Of a stretch of DNA of 64,000 nt, positions 7,847 through 16,096 are shown in pieces. Source of the DNA: Novosphingobium sp. RL4 (GTDB lineage: Bacteria > Pseudomonadota > Alphaproteobacteria > Sphingomonadales > Sphingomonadaceae); contig NZ_CP141944.1 in the NCBI RefSeq assembly GCF_035658495.1, positions 1,390,001-1,454,000 of the forward strand, in the 5' to 3' direction. The position numbers and the translations under genes were made by a program. The number at the start of each line of letters is the position of its first letter. The first letter of the stretch is position 1. The notes below the pieces were generated by a model. The model was given only the letters and a program-made list of their open reading frames with translations, was not told where the DNA came from and did not search any database.

Positions 7847-8593
7847 ATGACTTTCAACGCCACCGTTCTCACGCTTTATCCCGAGATGTTCCCCGGCTCG
7901 CTGGGCCTGTCGCTGGCCGGGCGCGGGCTGGCCGAGGGCAAGTGGTCGATCGATGCGGTGCATATTCGCGATTTCGCGAAGGACAAGCACCGCACGGTTG
8001 ACGATACGCCCGCCGGGGGCGGGGCGGGAATGGTTCTCAAGGTGGATATCCTGGCCGCCGCCATCGACCATGCACGTTCGATCAATCCCGATGCGCCGAT
8101 CATCGCGATGACCCCGCGCGGCAAGCCGATCTCGCAGGCCCGCGTCCGCGAACTCGCGGACGGTCCCGGTGTCATCGTCCTGTGCGGAAGGTTCGAGGGT
8201 TTCGACGAGCGGATCTTCGAAGGCCGGCAGGTCGAGGAGATGTCCGTCGGCGATGCGGTGCTTTCCGGGGGTGAACCCGCGGCAATCCTGCTGCTTGACG
8301 CTTGCATTCGCCTGCTTCCCGGCGTAATGGGCGCGGCTTCCAGCGGGACCGAGGAATCGTTCGAGGACGGTCTTCTCGAATACCCGCAATATACCCGACC
8401 CACCGAGTGGGAAGGGCGCACGATCCCTGAAGTGCTGCGATCGGGGGATCATGCGAAAATCGCTGCCTGGCGGAAACAACAGGCGGCGGAGGATACACGG
8501 TCACGCAGGCCGGACCTTTGGGAACGTCACAGGGACGTTCGGGGCCAGTCTGCCTCTGGTGCGCGGCGCAAAAACGAGGATTTGGGTTCATGA
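7847..8593 (+). CDS. trmD: tRNA (guanine37-N1)-methyltransferase
   Basis: 248-residue SPOUT methyltransferase making m1G37, which prevents frameshifting. Motifs [13 protein letters not shown] at the N-terminus, [16 protein letters not shown], and the knotted SAM site ([14 protein letters not shown]...[14 protein letters not shown]) are intact. The C-terminal helical domain ends [12 protein letters not shown]. The ATG at 7847 begins the [12 protein letters not shown] core. The stop overlaps the rplS start as ATGA, so the two are translationally coupled. Confidence 0.96.
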   Translation: MTFNATVLTLYPEMFPGSLGLSLAGRGLAEGKWSIDAVHIRDFAKDKHRTVDDTPAGGGAGMVLKVDILAAAIDHARSINPDAPIIAMTPRGKPISQARVRELADGPGVIVLCGRFEGFDERIFEGRQVEEMSVGDAVLSGGEPAAILLLDACIRLLPGVMGAASSGTEESFEDGLLEYPQYTRPTEWEGRTIPEVLRSGDHAKIAAWRKQQAAEDTRSRRPDLWERHRDVRGQSASGARRKNEDLGS

Positions 8594-8958
8594 ACCTGAT
8601 TCAGCAGATCGAGGCCGAGGAAATTGCCAAGGCCGCCAAGGATATCCCGACCTTCCGTCCGGGCGATACCGTCCGCGTCGGCGTGAAGGTTGTCGAAGGC
8701 ACCCGTACCCGCGTCCAGGCTTACGAGGGCGTGTGCATCGCGCGCTCGAACCGTGGCATGGGTTCGAACTTCACCGTTCGCAAGATGAGCTTCGGTGAAG
8801 GCGTCGAGCGCGTATTCCCGCTCTACTCGCCGAACATCGATTCGATCACCGTGGTTCGTCACGGCGTCGTGCGTCGTGCGAAGCTGTACTACCTGCGTGG
8901 TCGTACCGGCAAGCGCGCCCGCATCGCCGAGCGCCGCGTCAACGACACCAAGGCGTAA
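8590..8958 (+). CDS. rplS: 50S ribosomal protein L19
   Basis: 122 residues, full length: [47 protein letters not shown] and the C-terminal [14 protein letters not shown] motif. L19 sits at the 30S/50S interface. The ATG overlaps the trmD stop (ATGA). It is the last gene of this unit, with a terminator about 45 bases downstream. Confidence 0.97.
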   Translation: MNLIQQIEAEEIAKAAKDIPTFRPGDTVRVGVKVVEGTRTRVQAYEGVCIARSNRGMGSNFTVRKMSFGEGVERVFPLYSPNIDSITVVRHGVVRRAKLYYLRGRTGKRARIAERRVNDTKA

Positions 8959-9001
8959 GCCCTGGTCGATTGCCCGGCCCGAAAGGGGCGGGCAGCCTGA
9001 G

Positions 9002-9031
9002 AGGCGGTTCGATTTCGGACCGCCTTTTTTG
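9002..9031 (+). terminator. terminator after rplS
   Basis: AGGCGGT (9002-9008) pairs with ACCGCCT (9019-9025), followed by a run of six T. Apart from this and the likely hup promoter, the 417-base stretch 8959-9375 shows no supported gene. Confidence 0.9.
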
Positions 9032-9272
9032 CGCCTTGCGGCAGGTGGGCGCAGTTGCTTTTATTGCGCCATCTACTGAGCTGATTCCATTCGACGAATC
9101 GCTCGATATCGGCTCAGGAACGGCACGCGGCATACGCGCAGTACCGTATTGGCTCGCTCGAAAGGGGGAGCAGATGCGCTGCATTTCATAATGCTGCATT
9201 GCACAATTCAGGAATCGTCATCTGAACGGCGGAAAAACGCGATAAACTGCCACTTTTGGCTCTGTTTAGGCT

Positions 9273-9301
9273 TTGACACCGCGCGCAAAACCCGCTCAAT
9301 T
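9273..9301 (+). promoter_or_regulatory. possible hup promoter
   Basis: TTGACA (9273-9278), 17 bases, TCAATT (9296-9301), 75 bases before the HU start. The -35 is perfect and the -10 weak. The surrounding 9060-9370 is unusually AT-rich for this chromosome, as expected of a strong promoter region. Confidence 0.4.
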
Positions 9302-9375
9302 CCGTCCCCGTCCAGAGGCGAATCCGAATATTCCCGTCACATCCGATTCAACTGAAAGGTTAGGGGGTACCCATA

Positions 9376-9648
9376 ATGAACAAGAACGATCTCATCAGCG
9401 CCGTTGCCGACTCGAGCGGTCTTACCCGTAGCGATGCCACCAAGGCTGTCGAAAGCGTGTTCGACGCCATCACTGGCGCGCTGAAGGCCGGCGACGAAGT
9501 TCGCCTGGTCGGCTTCGGCACCTTCTCGGTCGCCAAGCGCAAGGCCTCGACCGGCCGCAACCCGCGCACCGGCGAACCGATGGAAATCAAGGCTTCGGCT
9601 CAGCCGAAGTTCAAGGCCGGCAAGGGCCTCAAGGACGCTGTCAACTAA
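9376..9648 (+). CDS. hup: DNA-binding protein HU
   Basis: 90-residue nucleoid protein that bends DNA as a dimer. MNKNDLISAVADSSGLTRSDA opens the helical half; the beta arm has the conserved GFGTFSVAKRKASTGRNPRTGEP with the intercalating Pro in RNPRTGE. Length is exact for HU. It is monocistronic, flanked by its own promoter region and a strong terminator. Confidence 0.97.
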   Translation: MNKNDLISAVADSSGLTRSDATKAVESVFDAITGALKAGDEVRLVGFGTFSVAKRKASTGRNPRTGEPMEIKASAQPKFKAGKGLKDAVN

Positions 9649-9690
9649 GCATCCTTGCAGCCTGCTTCGCCTCGCAGGCTGATAAGATTA

Positions 9691-9725
9691 CGCCGCGCCA
9701 ACCTTCGGGTTGGCGCGGCGTTTTT
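9691..9725 (+). terminator. terminator after hup
   Basis: Thirteen-base perfect stem CGCCGCGCCAACC / GGTTGGCGCGGCG with a TTCG loop and TTTTT tail. Confidence 0.95.
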
Positions 9726-9829
9726 CGTTTGAGGTCATGTCCTTGAAGTCATGACTTTTCGTAAAGCCGGAAGACGACCTGCCGGGCAGGCAGGCCATGG
9801 CCGGACCTTTCGGGCCCGGCCAATCCGCG

Positions 9830-10663
9830 TCAGGGCTTCAGACTGACCAGCGCTGTCGGCGCTGCCGGTGTGCGGGGATCGACCTTCCAGAACAGCGATT
9901 TGCCGCCAGGAGCGGTCACGGCCCCCTCGTCGGTATTGTTGGCGAGGATTTCGCCGTCCGTGGTCAGCGTGAAGGTGCCGTCGGCCTGGGTATTGCCGTC
10001 GGCCATGTCACCGGCCTTGTCGTTGAGCGCACCGCTCATCATTGCGCCCATGGCCGACGAACCGCCTTGCGGGCCGAACGAAGGGGCATCCATGCGGACC
10101 GTGCCATCGCGGCGCAGCGAAAGCTGGACGAAATGGTTGCTCATCGCGAAGCCTTCGATGGTCGGGAAGGCGAAGTCATGGTCGAGCCTTCCGGCGATGG
10201 CGAAGTCCACGTCGAACCTGCCGTCGCCCATGTAGGTAACCTTGTTCCATCCGGTCTGCCGGCGCAGCTTCTCGGCGATTTGCTCCCCTGCCTTGGGATC
10301 GCTCGGATCGAGCCCGCCCAGCAGCATCTGGGCGGCCTGGGCGTCGCTCTTCTTCTTTTCCTTGCTGGAGCTTTCCCAGTCGGTCTTTTGCTGGGCGAGT
10401 TCTTCGTCCGTGCACGCGCGATCGTTATAGTCGTCGTCGTGGCAGGTCTCCGGCTCGAACACGGCCGGTTTGGATGACTGGAGCGGCACCATCACTATCT
10501 CGCCGGTGTAGCGGAAGGCGAAGCTGCGATCCTTGCGCAAGTCCAGGGTGGAGGTGAACTTGCCGGGCGCGAAGATGCAGGCCGCCGCAAGCAGGGCGAG
10601 GGCGGTAACGCCCAGCCCGGCGAGAAGGCGGCGTCCCGGAGGACGCCGTTCGATTCGGTTCAT
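9830..10663 (-). CDS. putative lipoprotein, unknown function
   Basis: 277 residues. A basic N-terminus (MNRIERRPPGRRLL) and hydrophobic core end in LAAAC (Cys about residue 29), a plausible lipobox, so it is probably a lipoprotein. The mature part is beta-rich and polar, with a Lys/Glu segment (SSSKEKKKSDAQAAQ, about residues 98-112) and a C-terminal domain ending in FWKVDPRTPAAPTALVSLKP. No family recognised. It lies 24 bases downstream of rlmB on the same strand and is probably co-transcribed with it. Confidence 0.75.
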   Translation of the reverse strand: MNRIERRPPGRRLLAGLGVTALALLAAACIFAPGKFTSTLDLRKDRSFAFRYTGEIVMVPLQSSKPAVFEPETCHDDDYNDRACTDEELAQQKTDWESSSKEKKKSDAQAAQMLLGGLDPSDPKAGEQIAEKLRRQTGWNKVTYMGDGRFDVDFAIAGRLDHDFAFPTIEGFAMSNHFVQLSLRRDGTVRMDAPSFGPQGGSSAMGAMMSGALNDKAGDMADGNTQADGTFTLTTDGEILANNTDEGAVTAPGGKSLFWKVDPRTPAAPTALVSLKP

Positions 10664-10687
10664 GATGAGTGCCCTCTCGATTTCGGA

Positions 10688-11515
10688 TTATTCGGACCGC
10701 GTGGCGACGGCATAGAGGGCGATGGCTGCCGCATTGCTGACGTTGAGGCTTTCCATGGCCTCGCTGATGGGCAGCTTGGCGATCGAATCGCAGTGCTGGA
10801 CGATGTTGTGGCGCATGCCGTCCCCCTCGGCGCCGAGCACGAGGGCGACGGGGCCGGTCGGCAGGGCCTGGCCGAGTGTGGATTCTGCGGCGCCGTCAAG
10901 TCCGATGCGCCAGTACCCGGCTTCGGCGATCTCTTCGAGCGCGCGCGCAAGGTTCACCACGCGGACCCAGGGCAGGGTTTCGAGCGCACCCGAGGCGCTC
11001 TTGGCCAAGGTGCCCGATTCCGGGGGCGCATGGCGGTCCTGGGTAACGATTGCGCAGGCATTGAAGGCTGCCGCGGAGCGCATGATGGCGCCGACGTTGT
11101 GCGGGTCGGTCACCTGGTCGAGCACGATCACGGGCCGCGACGGATCGCCGTCGAGCACGTCGTCGATGAAGATGTCGTCGAGCGGCGTGCATTCGAGCAC
11201 GAGGCCCTGATGCGGGGCGTCCCGGGCGACGAGGCGGGCGAGGTCGGCGGGCTGTGCCCATTCCACCGGGAAGTCGGCAGGCAGTTCGCCGTCGAGCGCT
11301 TCCACGCCCTCGCGAGTCGCCCAGAGCTTGCGGTGGTTGCGATTCGGGTTCTTCAGCGCGGCTTCTACCGCGTGCCGGCCCCAGAGCCGGATCATGCCCG
11401 TGCTCGCTCGCCCGCTGCCACGGCCGTTCTTCATCCGGCCCGCGCGGCCGCGCAGCGCCTTTCCGGAGCGTCCGCCTTCGCGGTCGCCTTCTTGCCGGTC
11501 GCTACGATTGGTCAT
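10688..11515 (-). CDS. rlmB: 23S rRNA (guanosine-2'-O)-methyltransferase RlmB (TrmH family)
   Basis: 275 residues. A basic, Gly/Arg-rich N-terminal tail (about 40 residues) precedes a substrate-binding domain (MIRLWGRHAVEAALKNPNR) and a SPOUT domain with the three TrmH motifs: VLDQVTDPHNVGAIMRSAAAF, LVLGAEGDGMR and LPISEAMESLNVSNAAAIAL. It modifies G2251 (E. coli numbering) in the peptidyl-transferase loop; the exact site is inferred from the family. The start at 11515 is the first ATG. It is divergent from tRNA-Tyr. Confidence 0.93.
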   Translation of the reverse strand: MTNRSDRQEGDREGGRSGKALRGRAGRMKNGRGSGRASTGMIRLWGRHAVEAALKNPNRNHRKLWATREGVEALDGELPADFPVEWAQPADLARLVARDAPHQGLVLECTPLDDIFIDDVLDGDPSRPVIVLDQVTDPHNVGAIMRSAAAFNACAIVTQDRHAPPESGTLAKSASGALETLPWVRVVNLARALEEIAEAGYWRIGLDGAAESTLGQALPTGPVALVLGAEGDGMRHNIVQHCDSIAKLPISEAMESLNVSNAAAIALYAVATRSE

Positions 11516-11565
11516 GAAAATTGTCCTTATTCGAAAAAACTATGCCGCTCCTGCCATTCCCCCCA

Positions 11566-11594
11566 TTGACAGGCAAGGCCGGGTTCTACATAGG
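11566..11594 (+). promoter_or_regulatory. probable tRNA-Tyr promoter
   Basis: TTGACA (11566-11571), 17 bases, CATAGG (11589-11594), about 85 bases before tRNA-Tyr. The layout resembles the promoters of tRNA-Ala and tRNA-Met in this window. Confidence 0.5.
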
Positions 11595-11678
11595 CGCGCT
11601 CCTCGGCAGCGAGGCTCTGACTTCAGGGCCTCAACACAACGGGTCTTTCGAGAGTTTGACCCCCGCCATAACTGGTGT

Positions 11679-11764
11679 GGACAGGTGGCCGAGTGGTTAA
11701 AGGCAGCAGACTGTAAATCTGCCCGTGCAAGCGTACGCTGGTTCGAATCCAGCCCTGTCCACCA
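11679..11764 (+). tRNA. tRNA-Tyr (anticodon GTA)
   Basis: An 86-base class II tRNA. Acceptor GGACAGG/CCTGTCC, anticodon stem GCAGA/TCTGC with loop CTGTAAA (anticodon GTA), a long variable arm (CCGTGCAAGCGTACG), T-arm CTGGTTCGAATCCAG, discriminator A and encoded CCA. Confidence 0.97.
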
Positions 11765-11961
11765 CCGGTTTCCTCAACAGGACATTCCCTTCGGGGTGCG
11801 GCTGACCAGGTTTTGCCTTTGCCGGCAACGCCGCTTCAAGTGTCCTGTCGCGCTTTTCGCCGAAAACTATCCCCCGCCGTCTTTCCGACAATCCCGTTGA
11901 ATGGGAACATGGCTCGCTTCCCGGCATTGCGGGAGCGGTGGACACTGACTAGAGGATGGTG

Positions 11962-12711
11962 ATGCCCGGAGAAATTCTTGATAATCAGGGGCGCGGCGAA
12001 GCGTCCTGGAACTGGCCCTCCATCCATGGCGAGGGTCGCAAGTTCGGCGCCATCGCCGCAGCTATCGCGCTGTTCGGATGGATCGTTTTCGGTCCGTGGG
12101 TGGGATGGCCGCTGGCGGTCCTGACGCTGTGCGTGCTGGCCTTCTTCCGCGATCCCGTCCGCGTTACGCCGCAGGATGATCGCTATATCGTCGCTCCGGC
12201 CGACGGCCTGGTCACGCTCATCGGCAAGGTATCGCCGCCCCGTGAGCTGACGGTGGAGGATGGCAGCGGTTCTGAGCCGATGTCGACCGAACCGGTCACC
12301 CGCATCTCGATCTTCATGAGCGTGTTCGACGTTCACATCAATCGCACGCCCATTGGCGGCACGGTGCGCCGGGTGATCTACATTCCCGGCCGGTTCGTGA
12401 ACGCCGATCTCGACAAGGCGAGTGAAGAAAACGAGCGCCAGCACATCCTGGTGGAGCGCGGCGACGGGCTTCGCATCTGCTTCACGCAGATTGCCGGTCT
12501 GGTTGCGCGCCGCATCGTTCCCTTCGTGAAGCCGGGCGACATGCTTGCCGCCGGTCAGCGCATGGGCCTGATCCGTTTCGGTAGCCGTGTGGATGTCTAT
12601 CTTCCCGCTGGAACCGAGCCCAAGGTGCTCATGGGGCAGAAGATCGTGGCCGGCGAAACGATTCTCGCCGAACTCGGCTCCGCGCCCGTGATCGAGGGTA
12701 TCGCCCAGTGA
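11962..12711 (+). CDS. psd: phosphatidylserine decarboxylase proenzyme
   Basis: 249 residues. Converts phosphatidylserine to phosphatidylethanolamine at the inner membrane. A hydrophobic N-terminal hairpin (residues about 27-62) precedes the catalytic domain with [20 protein letters not shown] (catalytic His) and the self-cleavage site RFGSRVD (Gly207-Ser208), where Ser becomes the pyruvoyl group. It is the short, class-II/PSD-A-like form common in alphaproteobacteria. ATG 11962 is preferred over 11956 because AGAGGA sits five bases upstream. The stop overlaps pssA, forming a phospholipid operon. Confidence 0.94.
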   Translation: MPGEILDNQGRGEASWNWPSIHGEGRKFGAIAAAIALFGWIVFGPWVGWPLAVLTLCVLAFFRDPVRVTPQDDRYIVAPADGLVTLIGKVSPPRELTVEDGSGSEPMSTEPVTRISIFMSVFDVHINRTPIGGTVRRVIYIPGRFVNADLDKASEENERQHILVERGDGLRICFTQIAGLVARRIVPFVKPGDMLAAGQRMGLIRFGSRVDVYLPAGTEPKVLMGQKIVAGETILAELGSAPVIEGIAQ

Positions 12712-13532
12712 ACGATGGGCCTGCGATCGATGAAGCCGGGATCGACGAGACCGGCGATTTCGACGCCGCAGGCCCGCGTGCGCGCGGCCGGATGGCGGCC
12801 GCCGGGCTTCCGATGCGCGTCTTCGTGCCCAACGCCATCACCGCTGCCGCGCTTTGCTCGGGATTGACCGGCATTCGCTTTGCCATCGGCGGCGACTACG
12901 AGCGAGCGGTTCAGGCCATCATCCTTGCCGGCCTGCTTGACGGCATAGACGGCCGCGCGGCGCGCCTGCTCAAGGCCCAGACCCGCTTCGGTGCCGAACT
13001 GGATAGTCTGGCGGATTCGATCTCGTTCGGCGTTGCGCCGGCGTTGATCGTCTATCTCTGGACCCTGCACCAGCTTCCCAGCCTTGGCTGGATCGCGGCG
13101 CTGGCGTTTGCGATCTGCTGCGTGTTGCGGCTCGCACGTTTCAATTCCCGGCTTGACGAGCAGGACCAGCCTCACAAGCAGGCAGGTTTCCTGACCGGTG
13201 TTCCCGCGCCGCTGGGCGCCGGGCTCGCGTTCCTGCCGATGTACTTGTGGATCGCCAGCGGAATTTCCGAATTCGCCAATCCCGTCGCGGTGAGCGTGTG
13301 GATGGTGCTGGTCGCTTTCCTGATGATTTCCAGCCTGCCTACGCTCAGTTGGGCAAAGATGCGGCCTCCGCCCAGTCTGCGTCTTGGCGTTCTCGCGCTG
13401 GTCGGCCTGACAGTGGCCGCGCTGCTGACCGAGCCCTGGTTCACGCTGGCCGTGATCACCATCGCCTATATCCTGCTGATTCCCGTAGGAATCGCCAGCT
13501 ACTCGAAGGTCAGGCGGCGAGTTCCCCGGTAG
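12708..13532 (+). CDS. pssA: CDP-diacylglycerol--serine O-phosphatidyltransferase
   Basis: 274-residue membrane enzyme making phosphatidylserine from CDP-diacylglycerol and serine, the substrate for the psd product upstream. The CDP-alcohol phosphotransferase signature is complete: DGRAAR, eight residues, G, three, D, three, D (about residues 84-106). About seven further hydrophobic segments follow. The start is a GTG that overlaps the psd stop (GTGA), giving an N-terminal acidic leader. The 3' end overlaps the convergent small gene by 23 bases. Confidence 0.95.
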   Translation: MNDGPAIDEAGIDETGDFDAAGPRARGRMAAAGLPMRVFVPNAITAAALCSGLTGIRFAIGGDYERAVQAIILAGLLDGIDGRAARLLKAQTRFGAELDSLADSISFGVAPALIVYLWTLHQLPSLGWIAALAFAICCVLRLARFNSRLDEQDQPHKQAGFLTGVPAPLGAGLAFLPMYLWIASGISEFANPVAVSVWMVLVAFLMISSLPTLSWAKMRPPPSLRLGVLALVGLTVAALLTEPWFTLAVITIAYILLIPVGIASYSKVRRRVPR

Positions 13533-13809
13533 TCCATTCGCCTTCCGCGCGCTCCGTGGAGGGCCATTCCAAACCCGGCGTCCACTGGGTACGGCGGATG
13601 CGGGTCATGCGGTCCTTCCTGAGGATTGCGAGCGTGGGCAGGGGCACCCGCTCCACCATCTTCCATTCCAGCATCACCGTTTCGGGGCATTGGCGCAGTG
13701 CCGTGCGCAGCCCGCGAACCGTATCGGCATGGCGAAGCCAGTTCGACCAGATGACGTGGGCGGAAACCAGCGCGGCTACAACGAAGAGACAGGCGGCAAA
13801 TGCAGTCAT
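13510..13809 (-). CDS. small single-pass membrane protein, probably SOS-induced
   Basis: 99 residues. One N-terminal transmembrane segment (MTAFAACLFVVAALVSAHVIW, residues about 2-22) is followed by a basic cytoplasmic tail with VRGLRTALRQCPE and MLEWKMVERVPLP, ending Glu/Thr-rich. No known family is recognised. The ATG at 13809 starts directly at the membrane segment; frames reaching 13890 run into the operator. Upstream lie two exact LexA boxes (13881-13895, 13909-13923) and a TTGACA on this strand at 13936-13931, so the gene should be DNA-damage-inducible. It overlaps the pssA end by 23 bases. It distantly resembles the product of 14511-14789. Confidence 0.7.
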   Translation of the reverse strand: MTAFAACLFVVAALVSAHVIWSNWLRHADTVRGLRTALRQCPETVMLEWKMVERVPLPTLAILRKDRMTRIRRTQWTPGLEWPSTERAEGEWTTGELAA

Positions 13810-13880
13810 GATCGTTCCTTTCGAACCATCGTCCACATTCTCTGCCCAGCCTGTGGAGAGCTTGTGGAAAACCGAGAATC

Positions 13881-13895
13881 GTTCTATCAATGTTC
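13881..13895. promoter_or_regulatory. LexA box (distal)
   Basis: GTTCTATCAATGTTC, an exact match to the alphaproteobacterial SOS operator GTTC-N7-GTTC. It lies 71 bases upstream of the small minus-strand gene. Confidence 0.8.
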
Positions 13896-13908
13896 CTGTG
13901 ATGACGTT

Positions 13909-13923
13909 GTTCTCAATTTGTTC
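13909..13923. promoter_or_regulatory. LexA box (proximal)
   Basis: GTTCTCAATTTGTTC, a second exact GTTC-N7-GTTC operator, centred 28 bp from the first. It lies directly beside a minus-strand TTGACA (13931-13936), so LexA would cover the promoter core, and 78 bases before the YbjN-like gene start. Confidence 0.82.
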
Positions 13924-14001
13924 TCATGCTGTCAAGCGTAAAGGCATGACCTGCGAGGAGGCTTCTGCCCAGTGCTTGGCTCGGTTCCCGAAAGTCGCCG
14001 C

Positions 14002-14472
14002 ATGAGCGAGGAAACCCGCGTCAGCCTTGGCGAACTCGAAGGATTGCGCGAATGGTGCGCGGCCAACCAGTTCGAGATCGAGATCATCGACGACAGCGAA
14101 CTGGTGCTTAACGATCAGGAAGCGGGAAGCGTCTGGTCGGTGTTCTGCGTGGATGGCTGGATCCAGGTGAAAGGGCTGGTGCTGGACGATGTCGAACCGG
14201 GGCCCGCGCTATGCCTGACTCTGGCAAGGCTGCACGACCGCCTGCTGGGGTGCCGTTTCTCGGTGGATTCGCAGCATGGGCTTGTCATCATCGTTGACCT
14301 GATGCCGTCCTGCCGTTCTTCGGCGGCGATTGCGGAGGCGGTGATGCAGATGCAGGCGATCATCGATCATACGAGCCCGCTGCTGGATGAGGTGATCGAA
14401 ACCGAAGTGGCTGCGGATGATCGCACGATCGATCAGGCATTCGGGCTGGAAGGTTCGCGGCGACTGCACTGA
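14002..14472 (+). CDS. YbjN-domain-like protein, possibly SOS-controlled
   Basis: 156 residues, soluble, acidic. The pattern LREWCAANQFEIEIIDDSELVLND, followed by a WxVxCVDGWIQVKG strand and a long amphipathic helix (AIAEAVMQMQAIIDHTSPLLDEVIE), resembles the YbjN / type-III-chaperone-like fold; this assignment is tentative. ATG 14002 starts the conserved part; a GTG at 13972 with GAGGAGG upstream would add ten residues. It diverges from the small membrane protein across the two LexA boxes. Its biological role is unknown. Confidence 0.65.
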   Translation: MSEETRVSLGELEGLREWCAANQFEIEIIDDSELVLNDQEAGSVWSVFCVDGWIQVKGLVLDDVEPGPALCLTLARLHDRLLGCRFSVDSQHGLVIIVDLMPSCRSSAAIAEAVMQMQAIIDHTSPLLDEVIETEVAADDRTIDQAFGLEGSRRLH

Positions 14473-14510
14473 GGCGCAGTTGGCACTCTGTCCGTTTTTG
14501 AGGCGACGAG

Positions 14511-14789
14511 TTATGCTGCGGTGCGTTCTCGCACCGGGCGCTGCGGATGGTGCGGTGCCGGTTTGGAGCGGATCGGGCGCCGGTTGCGGCGAACAGCGCG
14601 GGCGGTGCTGTCATGCGTGGTGGAGCGGCGCTCGAACGTGGACCATTCGATGTCGCCGGATGCGGCTGCGATGTGGGAAGCCCGATGAAGGGCACGGATC
14701 GCGGGGAGGGTGCTGCGATAGGTGCCCCAGATCGCCCTGATCGCAACGCAGGCGCCGATCGCGAATAGGATGGGTGGAAGGAGGCTCAT
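14511..14789 (-). CDS. small single-pass membrane protein, distant relative of 13510-13809
   Basis: 92 residues from ATG 14789 (AGGA upstream). An N-terminal transmembrane segment (MSLLPPILFAIGACVAIRAIW) is followed by AIRALHRASHIA, a DIEW motif and a very Arg-rich tail. The order TM - IW - (I/V)RxLxxA - EW matches the protein at 13510-13809, suggesting divergent paralogues. It has no LexA box in its upstream 120 bases. Function unknown. Confidence 0.6.
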   Translation of the reverse strand: MSLLPPILFAIGACVAIRAIWGTYRSTLPAIRALHRASHIAAASGDIEWSTFERRSTTHDSTARAVRRNRRPIRSKPAPHHPQRPVRERTAA

Positions 14790-15105
14790 TGCATGTGTCC
14801 TGCTTCGCGCCCTGCCCCCTGGGCGCATTGAACGAAAGTCCCCGGCTCTTCTCCTGCGAAAGCGGAAGCCTCTGCCTTTCCGCGTCAGTGGATATAACAG
14901 GGATTACCCTGTGGAAAAACGGTGGAAGGCGTTTGGTTTCCGCCAGTTGCATCGGAAGCGGAGGTGTCTGCGACGAGATGCCTTTGCGGAACGGCGGAAC
15001 GCGATCGAATTGAGGCTGGATTTTCTCCGGCAACGGCGCTAAGGGCGGCCCCGCTCGAGGGACGATACCGAATTCGCGGTATCTGGCGAATCGGGCAATC
15101 CACAT

Positions 15106-15168
15106 GGAAAGCGCACATACCGGTGCCTTGGTGTCATGGGTTCGTCCCACGCCTGGTTCCTGCTTTCC
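15106..15168 (+). promoter_or_regulatory. structured rpsB leader hairpin
   Basis: GGAAAGC (15106-15112) pairs with GCTTTCC (15162-15168). Inside, ACC/GGT, GGTG/CGCC and TGGG-TTCG-TCCCA stack into a long imperfect hairpin ending 27 bases before the rpsB ATG. S2 represses rpsB-tsf through a leader in E. coli; a similar role here is inference. The rest of 14790-15105 holds no supported gene. Confidence 0.5.
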
Positions 15169-15195
15169 AGAGGCCTAACCGGAAAGGAATTACCT

Positions 15196-15951
15196 ATGGC
15201 GGCTCCTGTCGTCTCCATGCAGCAGCTCATCGAAGCCGGCGCTCACTTCGGCCACCAGACCCACCGCTGGAACCCGCGGATGAAGCCGTACATCTTCGGC
15301 GCCCGCAACGGCATCCACATCATCGACCTTTCGCAGACAGTGCCGCTGTTCGCGCGCGCTCTCGAGTTCGTGCAGGCCACTGTCCAGGCCGGCGGCAAGG
15401 TGCTCTTCGTCGGCACCAAGCGCCAGGCTCAGGAGCCCATCGCACAGGCCGCCCGCGCTTGCGGTCAGCACTACGTCAACCACCGCTGGCTGGGCGGCAT
15501 GCTCACCAACTGGAAGACGATCTCGGGTTCGATCAAGCGCTTCAAGGCTCTTGAAGAGCAGCTTTCGGGCGACACCACCGGCCTGACCAAGAAGGAAGTC
15601 CTTCAGCTCACCCGCGAGCGTGACAAGCTTGAGCTTTCGCTCGGCGGCATCCGCGACATGGGCGGCATTCCGGACGTGATGTTCGTGATCGACGCCAACA
15701 AGGAAGACCTGGCCATCAAGGAAGCCAACGTCCTTGGTATTCCGGTCGTTGCCGTGCTCGACACCAACGTGAACCCGCAGGGCATCTCGTTCCCGATCCC
15801 GGGTAACGACGACGCCAGCCGCGCCGTGCGCCTGTACTGCGACGCCGTCGCCCAGGCCGCGACCAAGGGTGGCCGTGACGCGCTGGTCAACAGCGGTGCC
15901 GATCTCGGCGCCATGGAAGTGCCGGTTGCCGAGGAAGCAGTCGAGGCCTGA
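15196..15951 (+). CDS. rpsB: 30S ribosomal protein S2
   Basis: 251 residues. [25 protein letters not shown] is the S2 opening; [30 protein letters not shown] and [17 protein letters not shown] are conserved blocks. S2 recruits S1 to the 30S subunit. ATG 15196 has GGAAAGGAAT upstream; the longer frame to 15136 lies within the leader hairpin. It is followed by tsf after a 145-base gap carrying a GC-rich hairpin. Confidence 0.97.
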   Translation: MAAPVVSMQQLIEAGAHFGHQTHRWNPRMKPYIFGARNGIHIIDLSQTVPLFARALEFVQATVQAGGKVLFVGTKRQAQEPIAQAARACGQHYVNHRWLGGMLTNWKTISGSIKRFKALEEQLSGDTTGLTKKEVLQLTRERDKLELSLGGIRDMGGIPDVMFVIDANKEDLAIKEANVLGIPVVAVLDTNVNPQGISFPIPGNDDASRAVRLYCDAVAQAATKGGRDALVNSGADLGAMEVPVAEEAVEA

Positions 15952-15985
15952 TAGGTCCGGCGACGACTTTTCGTCATGGAATTGT

Positions 15986-16016
15986 CGCGCGCCGGGTCCA
16001 ATGGGCCTGGCGCGCG
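15986..16016 (+). other. GC-rich hairpin between rpsB and tsf
   Basis: CGCGCGCC (15986-15993) pairs perfectly with GGCGCGCG (16009-16016). It lacks a T-run, so it may be a partial attenuator or a processing/stability element controlling the S2:EF-Ts ratio. Confidence 0.4.
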
Positions 16017-16096
16017 TTCCATTTCCGGGTCGCAGGGCGACCTGGGCATTTTAAAGGCCGTGAAATGCGGCCCCACCAAGCAAGAGGATTTGAGCG

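Noticed and set aside
8970..9191. Small open frame between rplS and hup
   Set aside because: It spans the rplS terminator and has no plausible start context; the AT-rich region is better explained as terminator plus promoter.
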